In this document: positions 20,355 through 31,278 of the stretch, one piece after another
Numbering within the stretch: position 1 is the first letter of the stretch
Layout: the number at the start of each line of letters is the position of its first letter
From: Ruminococcus sp.
GTDB lineage: Bacteria > Bacillota > Clostridia > Oscillospirales > Ruminococcaceae
DNA length: 64,000 nt
Assembly: GCA_029055625.1 (NCBI GenBank)
Contig: JAIDCY010000148.1
Coordinates: 1 to 64,000 of the forward strand
Reading direction: 5' to 3'
Translations under genes and position numbers: made by a program
The notes under the pieces: model-generated
What the model was told of the DNA's origin: nothing
The model's input: only the letters and a program-made list of their open reading frames with translations
Database searches by the model: none

Positions 20355-21368
20355 TTAAAGAAGTGTTATACCATGTTCAGCACATTTTGCAATCATTTCG
20401 TCGCTCCATATAGAAGACTGTACTTCACCTATGTGTGCCTTTTCGAGCAGGTACATACAAAGCCTTGACTGTCCGATACCACCGCCGATAGTAAGCGGAA
20501 GTGTACCGTTTGCAATCATCTTGTGATAGTCATATTGCATTCTGTCTTCAGCACCGGCTTCAGCGAGTTGAGTTTTAAGGGAATTTTCGTCTACACGGAT
20601 ACCCATTGAAGATATTTCAAGGGCATTATCAAGAACTTCGTCCCATACGAAAATATCGCCGTTGAGTGACCAGTCGTCATAATCGGGAGCTCTGCCGTCG
20701 TGTTTCTGACCGCTTGCGAGAAGTCCGCCAATCTGCATAATGAAGACGGTTTTGTGTTCCTTGGTAATGAGACGTTCACGTTCTTTCGGGGATTTGTCGG
20801 GGTACATATCTTCGAGTTCCTGCGTGGTAATGAAGAATACGTCTTCGCATACGCTACCGGCGATTACGGGATAACGCAGACCTACTTTTCTCTTGACGAA
20901 TGATACCGCCTTGACAACATTTCTTACGGTCTCCTTGAGGAACTCAACGTTACGCTGTTCACGTGTGATAACTTTTTCCCAGTCCCACTGGTCAACGAAA
21001 ATTGAGTGGGTGTTGTCTGTATCGTCGTCACGGCGGATAGCGTTCATATCGGTATAGATACCCTCACCGGCGTTATAACCGTAACGATACAGAGCCATAC
21101 GCTTCCACTTTGCGAGCGACTGGACAACCTCCGCCTCGCAACCGCCGATTTCTTTGATAGTGAAATCTACTTTTCTTTCAACGCCGTTGAGATCGTCGTT
21201 GATACCGCTACCCATACGGACGATAAGCGGTGCGGAAACTCTGTCAAGAGTGAGGGCGAAGGACAGTGCCTGCTGGAAAACGTCCTTGATGTACTTGATA
21301 GCGTGTTGAGTTTCTCGGAGTGTGAGGGCTGATTTGTAACCCTCCGGAATATACAGCGATTTTGACAT
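20355..21368 (-). CDS. asnA: Aspartate--ammonia ligase
   Basis: LYIPEGYKSALTLRETQHAIKYIKD, HSIFVDQWDWEKVI, GGGIGQSRLCMYLLEKAHIGEVQSSIW. Confidence 0.95.
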   Translation of the reverse strand: MSKSLYIPEGYKSALTLRETQHAIKYIKDVFQQALSFALTLDRVSAPLIVRMGSGINDDLNGVERKVDFTIKEIGGCEAEVVQSLAKWKRMALYRYGYNAGEGIYTDMNAIRRDDDTDNTHSIFVDQWDWEKVITREQRNVEFLKETVRNVVKAVSFVKRKVGLRYPVIAGSVCEDVFFITTQELEDMYPDKSPKERERLITKEHKTVFIMQIGGLLASGQKHDGRAPDYDDWSLNGDIFVWDEVLDNALEISSMGIRVDENSLKTQLAEAGAEDRMQYDYHKMIANGTLPLTIGGGIGQSRLCMYLLEKAHIGEVQSSIWSDEMIAKCAEHGITLL

Positions 21369-21463
21369 AAAAAACCATTCCTTTACTGTTTATTTAATCA
21401 GGAAACAGCGTCATTGATGCTTCCTGATGCTGTCATATTATATGCGGAGTATCGGGGGAAAAA

Positions 21464-22834
21464 TTATCTGATACTGCCGACTGTACGGGGATAAAGAATA
21501 ACGTCACGGATATTTGACATACCTGTAGTATACATGATAAGTCTTTCGAATCCAAGACCAAAACCACCATGTGGCACAGAACCGAATTTTCTTAAATCGA
21601 GATAATCGGAATACAGGTCAAGATTCATGTTGCGGTCTTTCATAGCGGTAACGAGTTTGTCGTAATCCGCTTCACGTTCGCTACCACCGATAATTTCGCC
21701 AACCCCTGGTACGAGTAAGTCAACCGCCGAAACAGTTTTTCCGTCGGGATTCTGTTTCATGTAAAAAGATTTAATTTCTTTCGGATAGTCGGTAACGAAA
21801 ACTGCCTTTTTGAATACTTTTTCAGAAATATATCTTTCATGTTCGGTCTGTAAATCGCAACCCCACTCTACAGGGTAAACAAAATTTTCGCCGGATTCCT
21901 GAAGTAGTCTGATAGCTTCCGTATAGGTAACTCTGCCGAAATCGTTTGAAATGAGTTCTTCAAGACGTGCTACGAGACCTTTTTCAAAATGAGCGTCAAA
22001 GAATTTCATATCATCGGGGCAGGTATCGAGTAATTCACGGATAACGAATTTTAACATATCCTCGGCGATTTCTATAACGTCATCGAGTTCTGCGAAAGCT
22101 ACTTCCGGTTCGATATGCCAGAACTCCGCAAGATGTTTAGGGGTATTACTGTTTTCCGCACGGAAACTCGGTCCGAACGTGTAAATCTTCCCCATAGCCA
22201 TAGCAGCCATTTCACCTTCAAGCTGTCCGGATACGGAAAGTCCCGCACGTCTGCCGAAAAAGTCGTTAGCATAGTAATCTTCTTCCGATTTGTATTCCGT
22301 CGAGTAACCAATAGTTGTTACGTTGAACATCTCGCCTGCTCCCTCGCAGTCGCTACCGGTAATCAGCGGAGTATTTACGTATACGTAATTATTCTGCTGG
22401 AAGTATTTGTGTATGGCGGAAGCCAGTACGGAACGCACACGCCATACCGCATTAAAAGTATTGGTACGTCCCCGGAGATGTGGCATAGTACGGAGGTATT
22501 CCATAGTACAGCCCTTTTTCTGTAGCGGATAGTCTTCCGGACACGTTCCGAGAATATCCACGCCCGACGGTACTGCATTTATTTCAACGGTATTATTTCT
22601 GCCCTCAACGAGTTCGCCGGTTACTTTTACGGACGTGCCAACCCTTGCAACCTTGTAATCGGTATCTGCGGATTTATCGACGACTACCTGAATATTTTTC
22701 AGGGAAGTACCGTCATTTACCTCGATAAATGCGACACTTTTTGAATTTCTTGACGTACGCACCCATCCGCATACTGTAACTTCCTGATTTTCCGCCTTAC
22801 TGCTGAGCAGGTTTTTAATATCGATATGTTTCAT
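21464..22834 (-). CDS. asnS: Asparagine--tRNA ligase
   Basis: VCGWVRTSRNSKSVAFIEVNDG, FRAENSNTPKHLAEFWHIEPE, GGFGLGFERLIMY (class II motifs). Confidence 0.96.
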   Translation of the reverse strand: MKHIDIKNLLSSKAENQEVTVCGWVRTSRNSKSVAFIEVNDGTSLKNIQVVVDKSADTDYKVARVGTSVKVTGELVEGRNNTVEINAVPSGVDILGTCPEDYPLQKKGCTMEYLRTMPHLRGRTNTFNAVWRVRSVLASAIHKYFQQNNYVYVNTPLITGSDCEGAGEMFNVTTIGYSTEYKSEEDYYANDFFGRRAGLSVSGQLEGEMAAMAMGKIYTFGPSFRAENSNTPKHLAEFWHIEPEVAFAELDDVIEIAEDMLKFVIRELLDTCPDDMKFFDAHFEKGLVARLEELISNDFGRVTYTEAIRLLQESGENFVYPVEWGCDLQTEHERYISEKVFKKAVFVTDYPKEIKSFYMKQNPDGKTVSAVDLLVPGVGEIIGGSEREADYDKLVTAMKDRNMNLDLYSDYLDLRKFGSVPHGGFGLGFERLIMYTTGMSNIRDVILYPRTVGSIR

Positions 22835-22859
22835 AAAAAAATCAGTCCTTTCATAAAAA

Positions 22860-23112
22860 TAAAAACCGTCCTGTCTGGAAAAAAACAGGACGGGAATAAA
22901 AAAATTCTCGTGGTACCACCTGAATTACTGTAAAGAAATACAGTCACTCTATCCGTTTAACGCACGGCATACGGTTCGCCTACTTGCCAGATAGCTTTCA
23001 GGTCACAGCTCGGAAGTGTTATTCGCACGGCATCTGATATGCGGATTTCAGCGGATTCCGCACTCTCTGTGAACGTCAGACCGTGTTACTTGTCTTCGTC
23101 AATGCATTTACT
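22860..23112 (-). promoter_or_regulatory. T-box leader upstream of asnS
   Basis: Minus strand reads AATTCAGGTGGTACCACGAGAA (T-box), AGAGAGTG element, putative specifier ..GAATAACAC.. (AAC = Asn), and a CGTCCTGT..ACAGGACGG terminator with T-run. Confidence 0.9.
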
Positions 23113-23118
23113 GTAGAT

Positions 23119-23147
23119 ATTCTAACATTATTTTCATGATATGTCAA
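23119..23147 (-). promoter_or_regulatory. SigA-type promoter for T-box-asnS
   Basis: Minus strand TTGACA-N17-TAGAAT. Confidence 0.65.
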
Positions 23148-23170
23148 GTGAAAACAGATAAAAAATTGAT

Positions 23171-23809
23171 TTAACAATTATCGAAAGTCAGGAGCTTATC
23201 CCTGTAGTATTCGTATTGTTTTTTTCTTAATTCAATTTCTTTGTATAATGATTTTATAAGTTCCTCGTTTTTTTCGGAATATTCGTCAAGAATACGTACT
23301 ATTTCACGCTGTACTTCCAAGGGTGGAGCAGGTATTTTAATCTGTTTTAATTCTGATACAGAAGGCACATTTTTTATAGCACCACCATGTGCCTTATCGT
23401 TTAAAATTGTTGATACTGTATTTTCAAAACAATACTTTAAAAATTTACTTGTTATGTTTTTATTGGGTGTTAATTTCAGTAAGGCTTGATTAATAATTCC
23501 CTGTGGTGCATTTTCAGGAATAATCATAACCTTGCCGATAGTTCCGGAACAACTTACTATTAAATCATCTGGTCTGACTTCAAATCTTTTAAGTTCTTTG
23601 AATTTTTCGCTGTCTATATAGTATCTGAATAAAAGTTCGGAGTAAATAGCGTGTTGCTGTTCATAGACGACATAGCCATTATCAACAAAACATTCTTTTT
23701 TTAAACTGCTTCCAAACGGACCTCTTATAATAGTAGCAATTTCCCCCAGCGGTTTAAACTCTACGCCCTCTGGACAAAGTTTATTTATTAAATCATTCAG
23801 TTTACTCAT
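23171..23809 (-). CDS. Type I restriction specificity subunit-like protein (single-TRD, half-size HsdS)
   Basis: LINKLCPEGVEFKPLGEIATIIRGP..., IPAPPLEVQREIVRILDEYSEKNEELIKSLYKEIELRKKQYEYYRDKLL; only 212 aa. Confidence 0.88.
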   Translation of the reverse strand: MSKLNDLINKLCPEGVEFKPLGEIATIIRGPFGSSLKKECFVDNGYVVYEQQHAIYSELLFRYYIDSEKFKELKRFEVRPDDLIVSCSGTIGKVMIIPENAPQGIINQALLKLTPNKNITSKFLKYCFENTVSTILNDKAHGGAIKNVPSVSELKQIKIPAPPLEVQREIVRILDEYSEKNEELIKSLYKEIELRKKQYEYYRDKLLTFDNC

Positions 23810-25053
23810 AGTGAATAGTTCTCCGCTTCTTTTATCAGTTTTATATCAACAAGGGCGTCTATCAGAGTACCGTTTTCCGTGTATTCTTCGGAGAAAATTT
23901 TACCGTCAATGCGTATTCTGTTAATGAAAGATGTCCTGTCATACGGAATCATTAAATTCATACGTCTTGAAGTTTCCGGAAGATTTTTCATGATACATTC
24001 AAGTAACCGGTCGAAACCGGATTTTTCCTTAGCACTTATCAGAACCGTATTGTCATTTTCAAAAACTGTATCGGTATAGCGTGAAATATCCGCTTTATTC
24101 ATAACGTCAATCTGTGGTATGCCGTCACAACCGAGTTCCGACAGTAAAGAGCGTGTAACCTCTGCGTGTTGCTGACGTTCCGGTGAAGAAATATCCTGAA
24201 CATTCAGGATTATATCCGCACATGATGCCTCTTCAAGCGTCGATTTGAAAGCCTCTACCAGATTATGCGGAAGTCTGCGGATAAGTCCGACGGTATCTAT
24301 TAACATTACGCTTCTGCCGTCGGGAAGTTCTATCGAACGGGAAGTTATATCGAGAGTGGCGAAAAGTTTGTTTTCAGCGAGAACTCCGGCATCAGTAAGG
24401 GCGTTGAGCAGGGTGGATTTTCCTACGTTCGTATAGCCGACTATCGCACAGCATAAAACGCCGTCTTTTTTCCGTCGTGAACGTGAGAAATCACGGTGTT
24501 TTTTAAGTTCGTCAAGTTCGTTTTCAAGATAAGATATTCTTTTCCGGATATGTCGCTTATCAGTTTCAAGTTTAGTTTCACCCGGACCTCTTGTACCTAT
24601 ACCGCCACCAAGTCTTGAAAGTTCCGTACCCGTGCCGATAAGGCGAGGGAGTCTGTATTTCTGCTGTGCGAGTTCAACCTGTAACTTACCTTCTTTGGTC
24701 CTTGCACGTTGTGCGAAAATATCGAGTATAAGGGTGGTACGGTCAATGACACGGATTTCAAGGATTTTTTCGATATTACGTACCTGTACGCCTGTAAGTT
24801 CGTGGTCAAAAATGACGAGTTCCGCTTCAAGGACTTCAAGCTGTTCTCTGAGTTCTTCGAGCCGTCCCGAACCCATACAGGTGGCAGGGTCATAAGACTG
24901 TTTTTTCTGAATTATTTCCCCGACTACTTCCGCATTGGCGGTCTGTGCGAGTTCTGCGAGTTCCTTTATAGACACTTCCGCATCAAATTCGCCGGTATCC
25001 ACGCACGCAAGAATTGTTTTTACCGGTATATCTTCGTTTTTGTTTTCGTACAT
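23806..25053 (-). CDS. hflX: GTPase HflX
   Basis: GGIGTRGPGETKLETDKRHIRKRI, VGYTNVGKSTLLNAL, LIDTVGLIRRLPHNLVEAFKSTLEEA. Confidence 0.95.
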   Translation of the reverse strand: MYENKNEDIPVKTILACVDTGEFDAEVSIKELAELAQTANAEVVGEIIQKKQSYDPATCMGSGRLEELREQLEVLEAELVIFDHELTGVQVRNIEKILEIRVIDRTTLILDIFAQRARTKEGKLQVELAQQKYRLPRLIGTGTELSRLGGGIGTRGPGETKLETDKRHIRKRISYLENELDELKKHRDFSRSRRKKDGVLCCAIVGYTNVGKSTLLNALTDAGVLAENKLFATLDITSRSIELPDGRSVMLIDTVGLIRRLPHNLVEAFKSTLEEASCADIILNVQDISSPERQQHAEVTRSLLSELGCDGIPQIDVMNKADISRYTDTVFENDNTVLISAKEKSGFDRLLECIMKNLPETSRRMNLMIPYDRTSFINRIRIDGKIFSEEYTENGTLIDALVDIKLIKEAENYSL

Positions 25054-25062
25054 AAAATCACC

Positions 25063-25938
25063 TCATTGACCTCCGGCGAGTTTTCTTAATTCCTCCGGTG
25101 TGAAAATGTATTCCTTTCCGCAGAAATGACAGTTGATAGAAATATCCTTGTTGTCGTCGGCGATTGAATCGAGTTCCGATTTACCGAGACTTATTAAAAC
25201 TCTTTCCGTACGTTCACGGCTACAGTCGCATTTATAGACCGGTGCTGACTGGTCAAGAGGTTCAGGGTTCAGCCCGTCGAGTAACATATCTGCGATTTCT
25301 TCGGGAGTTGTACCATCTGCAAGCATTGCGGATACCGGACGCATTTTGTTTAAATTTTTTTCAATAATATCTATACATTTTTCGTCAGCGAACGGCAATA
25401 ACTGTACAAGAAATCCACCGGCAGATTTTACCGACAAATCGGGATTAACGAGAACTCCGAGACTGCAAACCGTCGGAATCTGTTCGCTTGTGGCGTAATA
25501 ATTGGCTATATCTTCAGCAATTTCACCGGAAACAAGCGGTATAACTCCCACATATGGCTCTTTAAGTCCCAAGTCTTTGACTACGGAAAGCGTACCGTTA
25601 TGACCTACCGCACCGCCGACGTCGAGTTTCCCCTGTGCATTGAGTGGGATTTCCACAACCGGATTATTTACGTAACTTTTCACGTTACCCATACTATCGG
25701 AAACCGCTACAAGCTGACCGGTCAGACCGTCGCCGTCGATACGGAGTGTGATACTGTCATTCTGACCTTTCAGCATATATCCCATGAGTGAAGCCCCTAT
25801 CGTAAGCCGTCCTAAACCGGCGGTCACTACGGCGGACGTTTTGTGTATCCTTTCGATTTCAGAAACTATGTCTTTTGCATCGAGGACGGAAGCAAATGCT
25901 GAACCGTCAGCGGTGATAACTCTGTATAATTTGCCCAT
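25063..25938 (-). CDS. hslO: Hsp33 redox-regulated chaperone
   Basis: GYMLKGQNDSITLRIDGDGLTGQL; CDC..CHFC zinc-site cysteines at C-terminus. Confidence 0.94.
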   Translation of the reverse strand: MGKLYRVITADGSAFASVLDAKDIVSEIERIHKTSAVVTAGLGRLTIGASLMGYMLKGQNDSITLRIDGDGLTGQLVAVSDSMGNVKSYVNNPVVEIPLNAQGKLDVGGAVGHNGTLSVVKDLGLKEPYVGVIPLVSGEIAEDIANYYATSEQIPTVCSLGVLVNPDLSVKSAGGFLVQLLPFADEKCIDIIEKNLNKMRPVSAMLADGTTPEEIADMLLDGLNPEPLDQSAPVYKCDCSRERTERVLISLGKSELDSIADDNKDISINCHFCGKEYIFTPEELRKLAGGQ

Positions 25939-25939
25939 T

Positions 25940-26707
25940 TTAACAACCCTCTTTCATAAGTCCGCACCGTGCAACGTAAATTATTCTCTGTGATGTTTCT
26001 TCCGGTGCGTTGAAAGTATCATCACTGTATTTTGCAAGTATATAGAAGTTATTTTCAGTAAGTAGTTTGTCAATAATTTCCGTACTGTATGCCTTTTCAG
26101 AAAAACTATCGGAACTTCTCGAATAAAGCCCGTTTTCCTGGAGTTCGAAAAATTCGAGATTCATTCTGACTTCGTTTGTATTTTTGTTAAGTGAATTTTC
26201 CCATATACAGTAAAGATTATCCGTTTCGTAAGTAAATGTATTGTCTGCCAATATATTTCTGTGTTTGTATAATGTGTTGATGTCAAATATGAATAAGCCG
26301 TTATACTCGGAAAATAATGATACTCTCTGAAATACTTTCCGTACGTCTTCGATATCCGACAGATGATTTATACTGTCTAAGGCACATATAGTAATGTCGA
26401 TAGTACCGAACATATCAATATACCGCATATCCTGGCACAGATACTGAATATTTAGACCGCTGTCAAATTTCTTGTCAAGTGCGATTCCTAACATTTCCTG
26501 CGAGTTATCCACACCGATAACGTCGTAACCGAGACGTGCCATTTCCTCTGATATACTACCAGTACCGCAAGCGAGGTCAAGAAGAATATTACCGTCAGTT
26601 TTTTTGAATTTATTAATTATTTTATTGAAATATTCCGCACGTTTTCTGTAGTCTATATTTGCCGTGAGTTCGTCATAGTAGCGTGCAAAAACACTGTAAC
26701 CGCTCAT
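25940..26707 (-). CDS. Class I SAM-dependent methyltransferase
   Basis: ILLDLACGTGSISEEMARLGYDVIGVDNSQEML. Confidence 0.88.
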   Translation of the reverse strand: MSGYSVFARYYDELTANIDYRKRAEYFNKIINKFKKTDGNILLDLACGTGSISEEMARLGYDVIGVDNSQEMLGIALDKKFDSGLNIQYLCQDMRYIDMFGTIDITICALDSINHLSDIEDVRKVFQRVSLFSEYNGLFIFDINTLYKHRNILADNTFTYETDNLYCIWENSLNKNTNEVRMNLEFFELQENGLYSRSSDSFSEKAYSTEIIDKLLTENNFYILAKYSDDTFNAPEETSQRIIYVARCGLMKEGC

Positions 26708-26776
26708 TTAATCACCTCCATTTTAAATAATGAACTGTCTTCCGGTCTTTAATATAGAAATAATTCATATTATCTC

Positions 26777-27262
26777 CTATTTTTTTCTGTATCCAATATG
26801 CAAAAATGTACTATTATCTTTAACATATGTTACTGTTGACCTATTACATAAAATAGTTTCCTTTATATCTTTTTCATCATGAATAATAAAAAAAGAAAAC
26901 ATTTCTATTATTGCGGATATTAATTCACTTTCATATTCTTTAAAAAATTTTTGAGCAAATATATTATTTATATTCCATCTTATTATTTTTTTAGTTGTAA
27001 GTTTTTCTTCAATAAATTAAATTATATACGAAATATAAATACTACAATAGTGTTCTTTCCATACAATTGAATAAATTGCTGGTATATATCCAATCATATT
27101 AGATAACTTTAAGAATTGAATTTTTCGAGTTTCGTCAACTACAATATCATATAATTCAGCAGGATATTCATAGCCTCTTTTTTTATGTGGATGGTTAAAT
27201 CCATTTTTAGAAATTATTTCATTTTTTTCTTTATCTGTTAATTTACTATAAACAAGAGCCAT
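26777..27262 (-). pseudogene. Hypothetical gene interrupted by one in-frame TAA (81 aa + 79 aa)
   Basis: ORF MALVYSKLTDKEKNE...SYII ends at TAA (27019-27017); the same frame continues FIEEKLTTKKIIRWNINN...HIGYRKK to TAG at 26777 with no other start. Confidence 0.5.
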
Positions 27263-27275
27263 AAAATCACCTCCA

Positions 27276-28340
27276 TTAATATTCACAGAGAAATTCATTT
27301 CCGTTTTCATCAATATAGTACCATATTTTATTATTATCCGTATCTGTCTCACAGCGTTCAACTAAATTCAGACTGTCGCCGTTCCATTTGTATATAAAGG
27401 TTTGACCGTCCTCAGTGTCCAAAGAAAGAATTTGTCCTATTCTTACATTTTGTGACATACCAACAGTAAAAAGTTTGCCGATTTTATTTAATTCGTCCCA
27501 CTCCTCAAATTGCTCCATGTCGGGATTATAGCGGTAGTATGTACCATGAAATTCGTTCCATTCATCCAAGTTCGGAATATATAAATCATTGTAGCCGTCA
27601 AAATCGAAATCGGAATTATTAATAAATGTTTCGGGTGCAATATAAAGACCAAGCGAACCGCAAGTTTTATACAGGGTTTTATTTTCAATGGACTGAATAA
27701 TTTTTCCGTTACGCATAACATTTACTGAATTTTCGGTTACCTCAAAGTAAATAACTTCGTTACAATTGGTAATTTTACAGTGTGTATTATTTTCCGGATT
27801 TATGATTGTACGCTCAATAAGGATTTTACTTCCATCGGGCTGATATTCATAGAGGTCTTCTATGTCGCCTTCATGTGTAGAGTAGCATTTCAATAATTTA
27901 ATAGGTTCAAGAATATCATCATTCCATCTGTATGTTGTATAATCATTTAAATAGGAGGAATATTCAGTAAGAGTATTATCAGGATTAACTTCAAGTATAT
28001 TATCTATTTTATTTAGCTCGTCCCATTCCTCAAACTGTTCAGTATCGGGATTGTAACGGTAATATGAATAAAGTCTCATATCATAAAATGTTGGAATACA
28101 GATATCCGTATATCCGTCAAAATCAAAATCTTCTGCTGAAATATCGTCCTTGTTTATATTGTGGTCAAATTCAAGTGTCTGAACTATTTTTTTATTAAGT
28201 TTCAGGTTAACTTTATTTTCCGTGACTGAATATGCAATATAGTTACTTTGAGATTGGGTTGTTGTAGGAAGTTCCGTATTGTTCTTCGATGCACAACCCA
28301 CCAGAAACAAAACAGCAAGCAAAAAAATATATTTTTTCAT
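27276..28340 (-). CDS. Predicted lipoprotein with two related DFDFDGY repeat units
   Basis: Start at internal Met MKKYIFLLAVLFLVGCASKNN (lipobox); DFDFDGYTDICIP and DFDFDGYNDLYIP, each followed by YYRYNPD.EQFEEWDELNKI. Confidence 0.8.
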   Translation of the reverse strand: MKKYIFLLAVLFLVGCASKNNTELPTTTQSQSNYIAYSVTENKVNLKLNKKIVQTLEFDHNINKDDISAEDFDFDGYTDICIPTFYDMRLYSYYRYNPDTEQFEEWDELNKIDNILEVNPDNTLTEYSSYLNDYTTYRWNDDILEPIKLLKCYSTHEGDIEDLYEYQPDGSKILIERTIINPENNTHCKITNCNEVIYFEVTENSVNVMRNGKIIQSIENKTLYKTCGSLGLYIAPETFINNSDFDFDGYNDLYIPNLDEWNEFHGTYYRYNPDMEQFEEWDELNKIGKLFTVGMSQNVRIGQILSLDTEDGQTFIYKWNGDSLNLVERCETDTDNNKIWYYIDENGNEFLCEY

Positions 28341-28389
28341 ATTAGTGTCCTTAAAACAAGGGACGGAAAACCTCCGCCCCGATATGATT

Positions 28390-31143
28390 TTATTTATTGT
28401 TCTTTTCTTTGCAACATTTCTTATATTTTTTACCGCTTCCGCACGGACAAGGGTCATTATCGCCTATGGTATCTTTTTTTGCGGTATTCTGAAAACTTCC
28501 GTCATCTGCTCCGGCATTTGGAGCGTCAGGTTTTGCAACCTGTTCACGCTGTGGGGTCTGATTTTTCTGAAGTTTCACGGTAAGTAACATACGGATTGTA
28601 TCTTCACGGATAGATTCAACCATAGCGTCGAACATCTCGAAGCCTTCATATCTGTATTCTATAACCGGATTCTTCTGACCGTACGACCTCAGACTGATAC
28701 CCTTTTTGAGTTCTTCCATATCGTCGATATGTGCCATCCACTTGGTATCTACTACCTTAAGAAGTATAACCCTTTCGAGTTCACGCATTATTTCCGTACC
28801 GTATTCCTCTTCCTTCGCCTGGTATATTTCCTTAGCCTTCGTATCAAGTGCGGTCACAATATCCTGTTTTGTTACGGAAACCAGTTCTTCATCTGTAAAA
28901 GTGAGGTCTTCCTGACCGATAAGCCAGCCAAGGAAGAAATCTTTAAGTCCTACCATATTCCAATCGGTCCGCTCGTCCTCGTCGACAAGGTACGTATTTA
29001 CAGTAGCGGTAATAAGTTCTTCAATCATTTTCATGATGCTTTCGTGTAAGTCTTCACCGTCGAGAACCTGTGAACGCTGTTTATAGATTATTTCACGCTG
29101 TGTATTCATTACGTCGTCGTAATTGAGGACATTTTTTCTGATACTGAAATTGTTTCCCTCAACCTTTTTCTGTGAGGATTCTATAATTTTCGTCAGCATT
29201 TTACTTTCTATAGGCATAGTTTCTTCTACGTTCAGAGTTTTCATCATATTTTCGAGACGGTCACCGGCGAAAATACGCATAAGGTCATCTTCTACCGAAA
29301 GGAAGAAACAACTTTCCCCGGGGTCACCCTGACGTCCCGCACGTCCTCTTAACTGGTTATCAATACGGCGTGATTCGTGACGTTCCGTACCCAGTATGTA
29401 AAGACCGCCTGCCTCACGTACCGCAACCGCTTTTTCCTTGACCTCTCTGTTGAATCGGTCGAAAAGTTCCTGATAGAGTTTGCGAGCCTTTATAACTTCG
29501 GGGTCTTTCGTATCCGCAAATCCGATAGCTTCCGTTATGAGTTCTTCCGGCATCTCACGCTTACGGAGTTCAGCCCTGGCGAGAAATTCTGCGTTACCAC
29601 CTAACATAATATCCGTACCACGTCCTGCCATATTGGTGGCGATTGTAACAGACCCATATTTACCGGCTTGTGCGACGATTTCCGCTTCTTTGGCGTGATG
29701 CTTTGCGTTGAGGACGTTGTGTTTAATGCCCTTACGTTTGAGCATTGCGGAAAGAAGTTCCGATTTTTCGATTGATACCGTACCAACAAGTATCGGCTGA
29801 CCTTTTTTGTTACACTCAATAATCTGTTCGATTATGGCGGAATACTTACCTTTTTCCGAACTGTATATCTGGTCATTGTGATCTATACGGATAACCGGCT
29901 TGTTAGTTGGTATGGAAATAACGTCGAGTTTATAGATTTCCTTGAACTCGTCTTCTTCCGTCATAGCTGTACCGGTCATACCGGAAAGTTTGTTGTAAAG
30001 CCTGAAGAAGTTCTGGAAAGTTATTGTAGCAAGCGTTTTTGATTCGCTCTTGACTTTTACGCCCTCTTTCGCCTCGATAGCCTGATGGAGTCCGTCATTG
30101 AAACGTCTTCCCTCCATCATACGACCGGTGAATTCGTCTACTATTACAATTTCGCCGTCCCTTACAACGTAATCTATATCATTTTTCATTACGCCGTTAG
30201 CTTTGATAGCCTGATTGATGTGATGTAAAAGAGTTAAGTTTTCGGAATCCATGAGGTTATCGACATTGAAAACCTGTTCTGCTTTTTTAACACCACGTTG
30301 AGTAATCGTAGCGGTTTTAGCTTTTTCGTCAATGATGTAATCTGCAGTTTCGTTGAGTGCGTCCTGGTCTTCTTTGCTGTCCATTTCAACAACAGTTGTT
30401 GAAGTAAGGGTTTTTGCGAAACGGTCAACTATGGAATAAAGTTGTGTGGACTTATCGCCCTTACCGGAAATGATTAACGGAGTACGTGCTTCGTCAATCA
30501 GGATAGAATCCACCTCGTCGACTATTGCGAAATTCGGCTTACGCTGTACACGTTCTTCCTTGTGCGTTACCATGTTATCACGGAGATAATCGAAACCGAG
30601 TTCATTATTTGTAGCGTATGTGACGTCGCAGTTATAAGCTTCACGACGCTGTTCATTGGTGAGACCGTGCAGAATACAGCCTACCGTAAGACCTAACCAC
30701 CGTAAGACTTTACCCATTTCTTCCGCTTGTGTCTTTGCGAGATAGTCGTTGACAGTTACGACGTGTACACCAAGACCGGTCAGGGCGTTGAGATACGATG
30801 CCACACACGCAACAAGTGTTTTACCTTCACCGGTACGCATTTCCGCAATACGTCCCTGATGCAGTACTATCGCACCTATAATCTGTACCGGATACGGTTT
30901 TTTCTCAAGTACTCGCCATGCACCCTCTCTTACCGTCGCAAGAGCTTCCGGCATAATGCTGTCTATGCTCTCACCCTCCTGAAGTCTGTACTTGAATTCC
31001 TTTGTTTTGTTTTTGAGTTCCTCATTTGAAAGTTTTCCGTATTCCTCTTCAAGTGCGAGGACTTTATTTTTTATAGGTTCTATGCGTTTCAACTCCCTGT
31101 TTGAATACGCATTTGCACCGAAAATGTTCTTGAATAAACCCAT
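28390..31143 (-). CDS. secA: Preprotein translocase subunit SecA
   Basis: [57 protein letters not shown]-terminal [13 protein letters not shown]. Confidence 0.97.
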   Translation of the reverse strand: MGLFKNIFGANAYSNRELKRIEPIKNKVLALEEEYGKLSNEELKNKTKEFKYRLQEGESIDSIMPEALATVREGAWRVLEKKPYPVQIIGAIVLHQGRIAEMRTGEGKTLVACVASYLNALTGLGVHVVTVNDYLAKTQAEEMGKVLRWLGLTVGCILHGLTNEQRREAYNCDVTYATNNELGFDYLRDNMVTHKEERVQRKPNFAIVDEVDSILIDEARTPLIISGKGDKSTQLYSIVDRFAKTLTSTTVVEMDSKEDQDALNETADYIIDEKAKTATITQRGVKKAEQVFNVDNLMDSENLTLLHHINQAIKANGVMKNDIDYVVRDGEIVIVDEFTGRMMEGRRFNDGLHQAIEAKEGVKVKSESKTLATITFQNFFRLYNKLSGMTGTAMTEEDEFKEIYKLDVISIPTNKPVIRIDHNDQIYSSEKGKYSAIIEQIIECNKKGQPILVGTVSIEKSELLSAMLKRKGIKHNVLNAKHHAKEAEIVAQAGKYGSVTIATNMAGRGTDIMLGGNAEFLARAELRKREMPEELITEAIGFADTKDPEVIKARKLYQELFDRFNREVKEKAVAVREAGGLYILGTERHESRRIDNQLRGRAGRQGDPGESCFFLSVEDDLMRIFAGDRLENMMKTLNVEETMPIESKMLTKIIESSQKKVEGNNFSIRKNVLNYDDVMNTQREIIYKQRSQVLDGEDLHESIMKMIEELITATVNTYLVDEDERTDWNMVGLKDFFLGWLIGQEDLTFTDEELVSVTKQDIVTALDTKAKEIYQAKEEEYGTEIMRELERVILLKVVDTKWMAHIDDMEELKKGISLRSYGQKNPVIEYRYEGFEMFDAMVESIREDTIRMLLTVKLQKNQTPQREQVAKPDAPNAGADDGSFQNTAKKDTIGDNDPCPCGSGKKYKKCCKEKNNK

Positions 31144-31194
31144 TCTGTTTACCGCCTTTACAATTTTATTGTCCTGTATGGATACATATAATAT

Positions 31195-31223
31195 ATTTTA
31201 CAACAAAGAAACGGTTTTGTCAA
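31195..31223 (-). promoter_or_regulatory. SigA-type promoter upstream of secA
   Basis: Minus strand TTGACA-N17-TAAAAT. Confidence 0.7.
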
Positions 31224-31278
31224 TACCCGATTTAAAAAGCGGTGAATAAATTAAATAAAGAAAATATGTTCTTATGAC

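Noticed and set aside
28248-28587. Plus-strand ORFs of ~100-110 aa between the lipoprotein gene and secA
   Set aside because: Antisense to the secA 3' end and lipoprotein 5' end
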